From NCBI GenBank assembly GCA_024641835.1, contig JAHECH010000107.1, positions 1 to 9,642 on the forward strand: a stretch of 9,642 nucleotides of DNA, read 5' to 3'. Numbering within the stretch: position 1 is the first letter of the stretch; each line of letters begins with the position of its first letter. The position numbers and the translations under genes were made by a program. This DNA comes from Deltaproteobacteria bacterium. Its GTDB lineage: Bacteria; Desulfobacterota; DSM-4660; Desulfatiglandales; HGW-15. Below are positions 1 through 5,365 of this stretch, piece by piece. The notes beneath the pieces were generated by a model. The model was not told the origin of the DNA. It saw nothing but the letters and a program-made list of their open reading frames with translations, and ran no database searches.

Positions 1-486
1 TTGGCCTTCAACGCAAAAGAAAGGCCCGGTTATCTTTACGGGGTCCTTGGTCTCCAAACGCCCCTGCTTGTACCGATACACAGCGCTCTGCATCACCATG
101 CTATACCCGTCTTCCGTAGTGCCTTTCAAGCCCCCCTGAAGGCGGATTTCCCCTGAGGTTCTGTAATACTCACCTCTTTCTCCTTCGAGTTCTACGCGGG
201 GCCTGTTCTGGGGCTCGAGCATCAACCTGAACCTTTGGAAAGAGATGACTTCCTTGTCCTTGGATAACCTCGCCTCTTTGGCATCAAGAACCCATTTCAC
301 CTTGTCATCGGCGCTGTCTTGCGTGAAATGAATGTCCTTAAGTTTCATGCCCTCTTCGATCGAAACATCTGGTTCAAAAGGTTTCCGCAAGGAATTCCTT
401 TGGGCGTGAACAAGGTAAAATCCAACCACGACAACGAGGATTGCAACGCCCATGAGAGGCCAGTATTTTTTGAGGAAAGTAGGCAT
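1..486 (-). CDS. lptC: LptC, LPS export periplasmic protein (partial, C-terminus beyond the left edge)
   Basis: LptC is the single-pass inner-membrane, periplasmic bridge protein that passes lipopolysaccharide from the LptB2FG transporter to LptA. Here 162 codons are visible. The N-terminus (about residues 9-27, PLMGVAILVVVVGFYLV) is a membrane anchor, followed by a beta-strand-rich domain in which repeated strands (VKWVLDAKEARL, VELEGERGEYY, GEIRLQGGL, YSMVMQSAVYRY) fit the LptC/OstA jellyroll. The ATG at 486 is chosen because an in-frame TAA lies about 30 bp upstream with no other ATG between; there is no clear Shine-Dalgarno sequence, so translation may be coupled to kdsC, whose stop is 41 bp upstream. 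Gene order kdsA-kdsC-lptC is the classical Kdo/Lpt cluster, so lptA and lptB are expected just left of the window. The family call rests on topology, strand pattern and context; it is fairly firm. Confidence 0.85.
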   Translation of the reverse strand, partial: MPTFLKKYWPLMGVAILVVVVGFYLVHAQRNSLRKPFEPDVSIEEGMKLKDIHFTQDSADDKVKWVLDAKEARLSKDKEVISFQRFRLMLEPQNRPRVELEGERGEYYRTSGEIRLQGGLKGTTEDGYSMVMQSAVYRYKQGRLETKDPVKITGPFFCVEGQ

Positions 487-527
487 AGTGCAATAAGTAT
501 ACCAAACCCACGTTTAGGCTGTAAAGT

Positions 528-1049
528 TCATTTTTCTGGCGCCACATCCGAAAGAGAGGGATGTGGCCAGAGGTTTTTGGCCTTGAGGATCGCTTCACAC
601 ACCTCTCTCACCGCCCCGCAGCCACCGCGGCTCTTTGTGGTGAACGTAGCCGCCTCCCGGACCTCGGTAACCGCATCGGCCACCGCGACAGAGACACCCG
701 CATGAGAGAAAAGAGGAAGGTCCGGGAGATCATCTCCAACGCAGCAGACTTCCTCCGTGGCCAATCGCTTCTTTTCTATGATCTCAATGAGCAGCGCTTC
801 CTTTTCTTTGATTCCCTGGTAGACTTCCATGATACCCAGATCTCTTGCACGGTGATCCACCGCTCTTGAATTCCGGCCCGAGATGATGACCACACCGATC
901 CCTGCACTCAGGAGCATTCGCAGCCCGTGGCCATCCTTCGCGTTGAAGGCCTTGAACTCCTCCCCTCCCTCGGTGAGGATGAACCGGCCGTCCGTGAGCA
1001 CCCCGTCCACGTCCAGAATGAGAAGCTTTGTCGCAGCCAGTTTTCGCAT
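528..1049 (-). CDS. kdsC: KdsC, 3-deoxy-D-manno-octulosonate 8-phosphate phosphatase
   Basis: A HAD-superfamily C0 phosphatase that dephosphorylates Kdo-8-phosphate to free Kdo in the cytoplasm, the step after KdsA. At 173 residues it has the normal family length. Visible motifs: motif I LILDVDGVLTDG (Asp13 nucleophile, Asp15 acid/base), motif II VVIISGRNS (Ser57), the Lys81/Lys83 stretch QGIKEKE (motif III) and motif IV CCVGDDLPDLP (Asp106, Asp107); SRGGCGAVREVCEAIL is the conserved C-terminal active-site flap. The ATG at 1049 follows AGAGGA with 7-nt spacing; an ATG directly in front (1052) is equally close. The frame stays open to 1169, but those 40 residues are low-complexity and unlike the family, so they are left out. 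It sits 141-144 bp downstream of kdsA. Confidence 0.95.
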   Translation of the reverse strand: MRKLAATKLLILDVDGVLTDGRFILTEGGEEFKAFNAKDGHGLRMLLSAGIGVVIISGRNSRAVDHRARDLGIMEVYQGIKEKEALLIEIIEKKRLATEEVCCVGDDLPDLPLFSHAGVSVAVADAVTEVREAATFTTKSRGGCGAVREVCEAILKAKNLWPHPSLSDVAPEK

Positions 1050-1116
1050 CATCAAATCCTCTTTCAACAGACAAGAAATCCCACATTCAGGCGCGGCTGA
1101 GGGGCTAAGCCGAAGG

Positions 1117-1142
1117 GGAAGCGGAACCTGGAAGCGGAACCT
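1117..1142. repeat. 13-bp perfect tandem duplication in the kdsA-kdsC spacer
   Basis: GGAAGCGGAACCT occurs twice head to tail with no mismatch, in the roughly 140-bp spacer between kdsA and kdsC. Just in front of it is a small inverted repeat (CGGCT at 1094-1098, AGCCG at 1108-1112). The spacer is unusually long for a Kdo operon. No gene is seen in it; the upstream extension of the kdsC frame through it is not family-like. Confidence 0.8.
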
Positions 1143-1193
1143 CGTTTCTCCCAGGTGTGAAGCAACCACGAGAAGCCCATTGAGGCAAACCCT

Positions 1194-2021
1194 CTAAGCA
1201 CCATCATGGACGAGGCTGTGGATTTTCTTAAGCAAGCTCAGAAGAGGCCTCACCTGCTCCAGCGGGAGGGAATTGGGCCCGTCACAGAGGGCTGAATCAG
1301 GATGGGGATGAACCTCTATGAACAAACCATTCGCTCCGGCGGCCACGGCAGCCCTGGAAAGATGCCCTACAAACTCCCTTTGGCCGCCCGAGCTTGTACC
1401 TGCTCCACCTGGAAGCTGGACGCTGTGGGTTGCGTCAAAGACCACGGGAAAGCCAAACGCCTTCATAATGGCTATGGACCGGATATCCACAACCAGGTTA
1501 TTGTAGCCGAAAGAAGACCCTCTCTCAGTGAGGAGCACACGCCGATTTCCTGCCGCGGTCACCTTGTTAAGGGCCTGCTCCATGTCCCAGGGAGAGAGAA
1601 ACTGGCCTTTCTTGATATTGATGGGCAGGCCTGTTTGAGCCGCAACCACAAGAAGATCCGTCTGGCGGCACAGGAAAGCGGGTATCTGGATGACATCGAG
1701 CACCCTGGCAGCTTTTTCCATATGAGTTGCCTCGTGAACATCTGAAAGCACAGGCAGCCCCGTTACTTCTTTCACCCTGTGAATGACCTCCAGGCCCTTG
1801 TCAATTCCAGGGCCCCGATAGGAATTGAGAGAAGTCCGATTGGCCTTGTCATACGAGGTCTTAAAGATGACGGGAATACCCAGGAGATCTCGCGTCTCTC
1901 TGAGAAAGCTGGCCACCTTGAGGGTGATCTCCTCGCTTTCTATGACGCATGGACCGGCGATGAGGAAAAAAGGGCCATTTTCTCTTATGGTCAGGGAACC
2001 TATTTGAACCGGTTCTTGCAT
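1194..2021 (-). CDS. kdsA: KdsA, Kdo-8-phosphate synthase (metal-dependent type)
   Basis: Condenses phosphoenolpyruvate with D-arabinose 5-phosphate to give Kdo-8-phosphate, the committed step of Kdo synthesis for lipid A-core. The 275 residues match the usual 265-285. Conserved segments: FLIAGPCVIES (22-29), FKTSYDKANRTS (53-64), IQIPAFLCRQTDLL (111-124), NIKKGQFLSPWDM (135-147), LTERGSSFGYNNLVVD (164-179), FDATHSVQLPGG (195-206), FIEVHPHPDSALCDGPNSLPL (234-254). Cys25, His199, Glu236 and Asp247 fall at exactly the spacings of the metal ligands Cys11/His185/Glu222/Asp233 of the Aquifex enzyme, so this is the metal-requiring class rather than the E. coli class, which has Asn at the Cys position. 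Start: the ATG at 2021 is preceded by AAAGGAGAG; the longer frame to 2105 adds 28 non-family residues and overlaps the predicted promoter. First gene of the minus-strand Kdo/Lpt operon. Confidence 0.97.
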   Translation of the reverse strand: MQEPVQIGSLTIRENGPFFLIAGPCVIESEEITLKVASFLRETRDLLGIPVIFKTSYDKANRTSLNSYRGPGIDKGLEVIHRVKEVTGLPVLSDVHEATHMEKAARVLDVIQIPAFLCRQTDLLVVAAQTGLPINIKKGQFLSPWDMEQALNKVTAAGNRRVLLTERGSSFGYNNLVVDIRSIAIMKAFGFPVVFDATHSVQLPGGAGTSSGGQREFVGHLSRAAVAAGANGLFIEVHPHPDSALCDGPNSLPLEQVRPLLSLLKKIHSLVHDGA

Positions 2022-2063
2022 CGTCTCTCCTTTGCCCAAAATCTCAAGAAAAGGATCTGACAA

Positions 2064-2093
2064 ACGATACAAGAAACAGTAAAAGGAAGTCAA
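2064..2093 (-). promoter_or_regulatory. sigma70-like promoter of kdsA
   Basis: Read on the minus strand: -35 TTGACT (2088-2093), 18-bp spacer, -10 TATCGT (2064-2069). This puts the start of transcription about 35-40 nt ahead of the kdsA ATG. The -10 is only a 4/6 match, so confidence is moderate. Confidence 0.45.
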
Positions 2094-2120
2094 GGACGGT
2101 CTCATGGGCGAACTTTATTC

Positions 2121-2149
2121 TTGTCATGTTTGCAAGAAGGTCCTATATT
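2121..2149 (+). promoter_or_regulatory. sigma70-like promoter of the DUF39 gene
   Basis: -35 TTGTCA (2121-2126), 17-bp spacer, -10 TATATT (2144-2149); predicted transcript start near 2156. The promoter lies inside the longest open frame of the downstream gene (a TTG at 2121 would coincide with the -35 box), so translation must begin further downstream. This decides the start at 2187. Confidence 0.6.
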
Positions 2150-2186
2150 ATTCAGCTATTACAAAGTTCATGCGAGGCGAGAAGCT

Positions 2187-3365
2187 GTGGCCGCGAGAAG
2201 AGATTACAGAACCATCAAGGAGATCAACGAGAGAATCAAAGCGGGAAAGGTGGTGGTTGTCACTGCCGAAGAAATGACGGAGATAGTCAAGCGCAAGGGC
2301 GCTGAAAAAGCAGCCAGGGAAATCGATGTCGTCACCACAGGAACTTTTTCGCCCATGTGCTCCTCAGGCGCTTTCATCAATTTCGGTCACACTAAGCCAA
2401 CCACGAAAGCGGCAAAGGTCTGGCTCAATGACGTGCCTGCCTATGCAGGGCTGGCAGCAGTGGACATCTACATCGGCGCTACGGAGCCTGCTGAGGATGA
2501 TCCGCTCAACAGGGTGCATCCGGGGCAATTCAAGTATGGGGGAGGCCACGTGATTCAGGATTTCGTGGCTGGGAAAACAGTGAGGCTAAGGGCTACGGCA
2601 TATGGCACGGATTGCTATCCCAATCGGAAAGTTAACAAGAAAGTGAAACTGAGCGACTTACCCAATGCGACGCTTCTGAATCCGAGGAATGCCTACCAGA
2701 ACTACAACTGTGCCATCAATCTATCCAACAAGACGATTTATACCTACATGGGCGTGCTCAAGCCGCGAGCAGGGAATGCCAACTATGCCACATCCGGCCA
2801 GTTGAGCCCGCTCCTCAATGACCCCTATTACCTGACCATGGGCCTGGGAACGCGAATCTTTCTTGGAGGCGCCAAGGGCTATATTATCGGACCGGGAACC
2901 CAGCATAGGCCCGGCGTGAATAGGGGAGAAAACGGCGTCCCCCTGTCCCCGGCAGGAACGTTGATGGTCATGGGGGATTTGAAGGAAATGCACGCCAAAT
3001 GGATCGCAGGGGTGAGCATGCTCGGCTATGGCTGCTCCCTTGCAGTAGGAGTGGGTGTGCCTATCCCCATCCTGAACGAGGAAATGGCTCGCTTCACAGG
3101 CGTTTCTGATGAAGAGATTTTTACTCAAATCATAGACTACGGGAAGGATTATCCCAAGGGAGAGGGCAAAAGCCTCGGACAGGTGAGTTACGCGGAACTC
3201 AAGAGTGGCACGATCCATTTCCGAGGCGAAGAGGTTCCCACGGTGCCTCTCTCTTCTCACATCCGCGCCCTTGAAATCGCCCATATCCTCAAGGACTCGA
3301 TTCAGAAAGGGGAGTTCCTGCTGACGGAACCCCAGGAGATGTTGCCCACCGTGCCGAGAGGATGA
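2187..3365 (+). CDS. Homocysteine biosynthesis protein, DUF39/HcyBio family
   Basis: Resembles the DUF39 (COG1900, HcyBio) family, which in methanogens and Desulfovibrio is needed to make homocysteine by a route that incorporates sulfide into aspartate semialdehyde, together with a NIL/4Fe-4S ferredoxin-like protein and a COG2122 protein. The 392 residues from the GTG start fit the catalytic region without a CBS or ferredoxin tail. Hallmarks: TIKEINERIKAGKVVVVTAEEM near the N-terminus, VVTTGTFSPMCSSGAFINFGH (49-68), YIGATEP (95-101), YGGGHVIQDFVAG (117-129), YGTDCYPNR (139-147), TRIFLGGAKGYIIGPGTQH (222-240), SPAGTLMVMGDLKEM (254-268). Cys58, Cys143, Cys175 and Cys283 are present; Cys143 in the TDCYP motif is the best candidate for the functional thiol (inference). 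GTG 2187 is chosen because the promoter at 2121-2149 excludes the upstream TTG; GAGG at 2174 is a modest ribosome site. The gene is divergent from kdsA, and its partner proteins are not in this window. Confidence 0.88.
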   Translation: MAARRDYRTIKEINERIKAGKVVVVTAEEMTEIVKRKGAEKAAREIDVVTTGTFSPMCSSGAFINFGHTKPTTKAAKVWLNDVPAYAGLAAVDIYIGATEPAEDDPLNRVHPGQFKYGGGHVIQDFVAGKTVRLRATAYGTDCYPNRKVNKKVKLSDLPNATLLNPRNAYQNYNCAINLSNKTIYTYMGVLKPRAGNANYATSGQLSPLLNDPYYLTMGLGTRIFLGGAKGYIIGPGTQHRPGVNRGENGVPLSPAGTLMVMGDLKEMHAKWIAGVSMLGYGCSLAVGVGVPIPILNEEMARFTGVSDEEIFTQIIDYGKDYPKGEGKSLGQVSYAELKSGTIHFRGEEVPTVPLSSHIRALEIAHILKDSIQKGEFLLTEPQEMLPTVPRG

Positions 3366-3374
3366 TGTTTCAGA

Positions 3375-3389
3375 GCGCCCCAGGGGCGC
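3375..3389 (+). repeat. GC-rich perfect palindrome after the DUF39 gene
   Basis: GCGCCCC-A-GGGGCGC, 9 bp after the DUF39 stop codon. It can fold into a 6-bp stem with a 3-nt loop, but no T-run follows, so it is at best a weak or Rho-assisted end point. Confidence 0.4.
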
Positions 3390-3464
3390 AGAACCCTCGG
3401 ACCCGTGTTCCCAGCATTATTTGCGCATTGACGGAGTGGGCTGGATTTTGAGTTTGCGAGAGGC

Positions 3465-3470
3465 TATAAT
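3465..3470 (+). promoter_or_regulatory. TATAAT -10 box of the greA operon
   Basis: A perfect TATAAT preceded by GGC, 38 bp before the greA ATG. The hexamer 17 bp upstream (TGGATT, 3442-3447) is a poor -35 match, so only the -10 element is supported. The placement between the DUF39 gene and greA argues for separate transcription of greA. Confidence 0.5.
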
Positions 3471-3507
3471 TCAATAAATTATCGGGAATGCAGAAAGGTT
3501 AGATAGA

Positions 3508-3975
3508 ATGGATAGGATTCCGATTACGCGGGCAGGCCTTGAAAAGCTGAAAGAGGAATTGAGCCACGTTGAAAGGGTAGATAGACCCGCCAACATTCGA
3601 GCCATCGAAGAAGCGAGAGGTCATGGTGACCTGAGTGAGAATGCCGAATACCATGCGGCAAAAGAAAGGCAGTCTTTCATCGACGGGAGAATCAACGAGC
3701 TGCGGGCCACTATCGGCAAAGCAGAGGTGATCGAGGTGGATTCCGGACCCACAGACAGGGTCGTGTTTGGGAGAACCGTTCGGCTCTTCGACATTCAGAC
3801 GGAAGAGGAGATCGAATATCAACTTCTCGGCCCATATGAATCAGAACCTGAGAAAGGCAAAATTTCTGTGACCTCCCCCATCGGGCAGGCGCTCATCGGT
3901 TCCAGAGTAGGAGATGAGGTCAGGGTGCGAACACCCGGAGGGATTCAGGAGTTCGAAGTTCTGCACATCTCATAG
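3508..3975 (+). CDS. greA: GreA transcript cleavage/elongation factor
   Basis: Binds the secondary channel of RNA polymerase and stimulates cleavage of the backtracked transcript, rescuing arrested complexes. The 155 residues (usual about 158) divide into an N-terminal antiparallel coiled coil (residues 1-75, starting PITRAGLEKLKEEL) and a C-terminal FKBP-like domain (80-155, SPIGQALIGSRVGDEV). The tip motif ARGHGDLSENAEYHAAKERQ carries Asp41 and Glu44, the acidic pair at the same numbers as in E. coli GreA. The ATG at 3508 has AAAGG at 3494-3498. It heads an operon: the next gene starts 8 nt after its stop. Confidence 0.97.
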   Translation: MDRIPITRAGLEKLKEELSHVERVDRPANIRAIEEARGHGDLSENAEYHAAKERQSFIDGRINELRATIGKAEVIEVDSGPTDRVVFGRTVRLFDIQTEEEIEYQLLGPYESEPEKGKISVTSPIGQALIGSRVGDEVRVRTPGGIQEFEVLHIS

Positions 3976-3983
3976 GAAATCTC

Positions 3984-4472
3984 ATGGCGGTCATCCAGCC
4001 GGAAAAGATGGTGACCTTGAAATACACCATGAGGTCCCACTTCGTTGACGGAACGTTCAAAGATCATCCCGCGGAAACGATCACCTTCATCTATGGTGTA
4101 GAACGCCAGGTCCCAAGCCTAGAGAAAAGCCTTGAAGGATGCGGGGCAGGAGAGAAGAAGAGTATCACTATCCCCGCAGAGGAGATCTACGGGGATTACG
4201 ACCCTTCTTTTATCAGGGAGATTCCAAAAAAGGGCCTGATCAAGCAGAGGCTCGTAGAGGGACAGTTCTACCGGCAGATGAAAATGGGGACTCTTGTTTC
4301 TTTCAAGGTGGTGAAGGTGGAACCCCATACGGTGGTTGCAGATTTCAACGAACCCCTGGCTGGTATAAAGGTCTCCATGGACTTCGAGATTACCGATATC
4401 AGGGATGCCACCAAAAAAGAGATCGAAGAGGCCATGGAGACGCAGATGAAGAAAAGTATCGGCTGCGGCTAG
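3984..4472 (+). CDS. SlyD-like FKBP-type peptidyl-prolyl cis-trans isomerase
   Basis: A two-domain FKBP of the SlyD/FkpA-like cytoplasmic type: proline isomerase and chaperone, with no signal peptide. It has 162 residues. The FKBP fold is split: residues 1-70 carry VTLKYTM, ITFIYGVERQVPSLEKSLEG and ITIPAEEIYGDYD; residues about 72-119 form the inserted chaperone (IF) flap (FIREIPKKGLIKQRLVEGQFY); the fold resumes at VVADFNEPLAGIKVSMDFEITDIRDATKKEIEEAM. The metal-binding His-rich tail of E. coli SlyD is absent; the protein ends in SIGCG, leaving Cys161 near the C-terminus. It starts 8 nt after greA with AGGAAA in front, so the two are translated from one transcript. Confidence 0.92.
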   Translation: MAVIQPEKMVTLKYTMRSHFVDGTFKDHPAETITFIYGVERQVPSLEKSLEGCGAGEKKSITIPAEEIYGDYDPSFIREIPKKGLIKQRLVEGQFYRQMKMGTLVSFKVVKVEPHTVVADFNEPLAGIKVSMDFEITDIRDATKKEIEEAMETQMKKSIGCG

Positions 4473-4484
4473 AGAGGAAGTTTC

Positions 4485-4958
4485 ATGGCGCTGAGGATGT
4501 TCATCCATGGGCTTGAGAGCAGCAATCAGGGCACGAAGGCGCTATTCTTCAAAGAACGATACCCTGACATGGTTATCCCCCATTTCACCGGAACCCTTGA
4601 CGAGCGCATGGATAAGCTCAAGCACATCCTTTCTGACAAATCGGGGATCATTTTTGTGGGTTCAAGCTTTGGCGGGCTGATGGCATCCATCTTTGCCATG
4701 GAGAATGAAAACAGGGTCGACCGGTTGATTCTGCTTGCTCCCGCCATCAGCCATTCGGGGTTTGCCGGTTACGGCTCCAGGAGGATCTCCCTCCCTGTCT
4801 GGATCTATCACGGCAGGAGCGATGAGGTTATTCCTTTGAGCGACGTTGAACAGGTAGCCCGGCAGACTTTTACCAACCTATCCTTCCATGTGGTGGAGGA
4901 TGACCACTTCCTTCATAAGACGTTCAAAAGGCTCGATTGGGACAAACTGATCGGGTGA
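4485..4958 (+). CDS. Small alpha/beta hydrolase, YqiA/UPF0227-like
   Basis: A compact serine hydrolase of 157 residues. Visible elements: the oxyanion-type start MFIHGLESSNQGTKA, the nucleophile elbow VGSSFGGLMA (Ser61), the acid in IYHGRSDEVIP (Asp113) and the catalytic His in EDDHFLHK (His141), in normal order and spacing. No signal peptide or membrane segment, so cytoplasmic. Family members (YqiA) are esterases of unknown physiological substrate; none can be named here. The ATG at 4485 follows GAGGAAG and lies 12 nt after the FKBP gene, the third gene of the greA operon. The small size and short cap resemble YqiA more than large lipases. Confidence 0.85.
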   Translation: MALRMFIHGLESSNQGTKALFFKERYPDMVIPHFTGTLDERMDKLKHILSDKSGIIFVGSSFGGLMASIFAMENENRVDRLILLAPAISHSGFAGYGSRRISLPVWIYHGRSDEVIPLSDVEQVARQTFTNLSFHVVEDDHFLHKTFKRLDWDKLIG

Positions 4959-4971
4959 TGGGTCTTTACGT

Positions 4972-5061
4972 GAAAAAGCCAGAAGGCCTCGCTCGGAAGA
5001 GCGGGGATGAATGGCCATCGGGCTTCAGGTCGGATAGTCCCCAAGTCAGAATGGCTTTTTC
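4972..5061. repeat. Nested inverted repeats in the convergent spacer
   Basis: GAAAAAGCCA (4972-4981) is matched by TGGCTTTTTC (5052-5061), enclosing an 8-bp hairpin with a GGAA tetraloop (CCTCGCTC 4987-4994, GAGCGGGG 4999-5006, one wobble). Together with the hairpin at 5066-5098 the whole 138-bp spacer can fold. No gene is seen in it. It may be the 3' end of the greA operon transcript or a dispersed intergenic element. Confidence 0.5.
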
Positions 5062-5065
5062 TAAA

Positions 5066-5098
5066 GAAGAATCCCCGTGCGGGAGCACGGGGTTCTTC
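5066..5098. terminator. Strong hairpin between convergent genes, probable bidirectional terminator
   Basis: GAAGAA(T)CCCCGTGC - GGGA - GCACGGGGTTCTTC: 14 base pairs with a single bulged T. Lying between the ends of the plus-strand hydrolase gene and the minus-strand 62-residue gene (whose stop codon it overlaps), it fits a shared transcription end point. T-runs are short: TTCTTC inside the right arm, and TTTAGAAAAAG on the minus side. Efficiency is therefore uncertain. Confidence 0.6.
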
Positions 5099-5285
5099 AC
5101 ACGTCCACGCCTGTTTCAACAAGATCAGAAATGTTCAGCTCAAGCATCTTAATGCTTGCCAGGATGCGGGCGGTATTTCTGGCAAGGGCGGGAAAGTCAT
5201 CTGCCATTTTTCCGAGCTCCTTTGCCGTTTTCTTCATAGATTGAATCTTTTTGTCTAGCTCTTTCAGGTCTACTTTGCGTGGCAT
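5097..5285 (-). CDS. Small helical (coiled-coil) protein of unknown function, 62 aa
   Basis: Not recognised. The sequence is almost entirely helix-forming with hydrophobic residues in heptad-like spacing (VDLKELDKKIQSMKKTAKEL, then NTARILASIKMLELNISDLV), no cysteines, no signal peptide and no membrane segment, so a short cytoplasmic coiled-coil, probably oligomeric or a partner of another protein. It is likely real: GGAGG sits 5-6 nt before the ATG, the length and composition are protein-like, and it follows the CoA ligase gene on the same strand by 80 bp. Whether it is co-transcribed with that gene or separately is not clear from the spacer. Confidence 0.7.
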   Translation of the reverse strand: MPRKVDLKELDKKIQSMKKTAKELGKMADDFPALARNTARILASIKMLELNISDLVETGVDV

Positions 5286-5333
5286 AGGTCCTCCCTTTCA
5301 CCCTCACCCACCCAAGCGAGGAGGGATGAGGGC

Positions 5334-5355
5334 AACGCCGTAGATGGGCGTTTTT
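5334..5355 (+). terminator. Weak terminator-like hairpin, plus-strand sense
   Basis: AACGCC - 7-nt loop - GGCGTT followed by TTT. It lies in the spacer between the CoA ligase and the 62-aa gene and points along the plus strand, antisense to both. It could stop read-through from the greA operon. The short stem makes it uncertain. Confidence 0.3.
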
Positions 5356-5365
5356 CAGCAGCCTG

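Noticed and set aside
1050..1169. 40-residue N-terminal extension of KdsC
   Set aside because: The normal family start is at 1049 with a good ribosome site; the extension crosses the 13-bp tandem repeat.
2022..2105. 28-residue N-terminal extension of KdsA
   Set aside because: It overlaps the predicted promoter, is not family-like, and AAAGGAG marks the ATG at 2021.
2721..3284. 187-codon minus-strand frame within the DUF39 gene
   Set aside because: Shadow of a clearly coding plus-strand gene.
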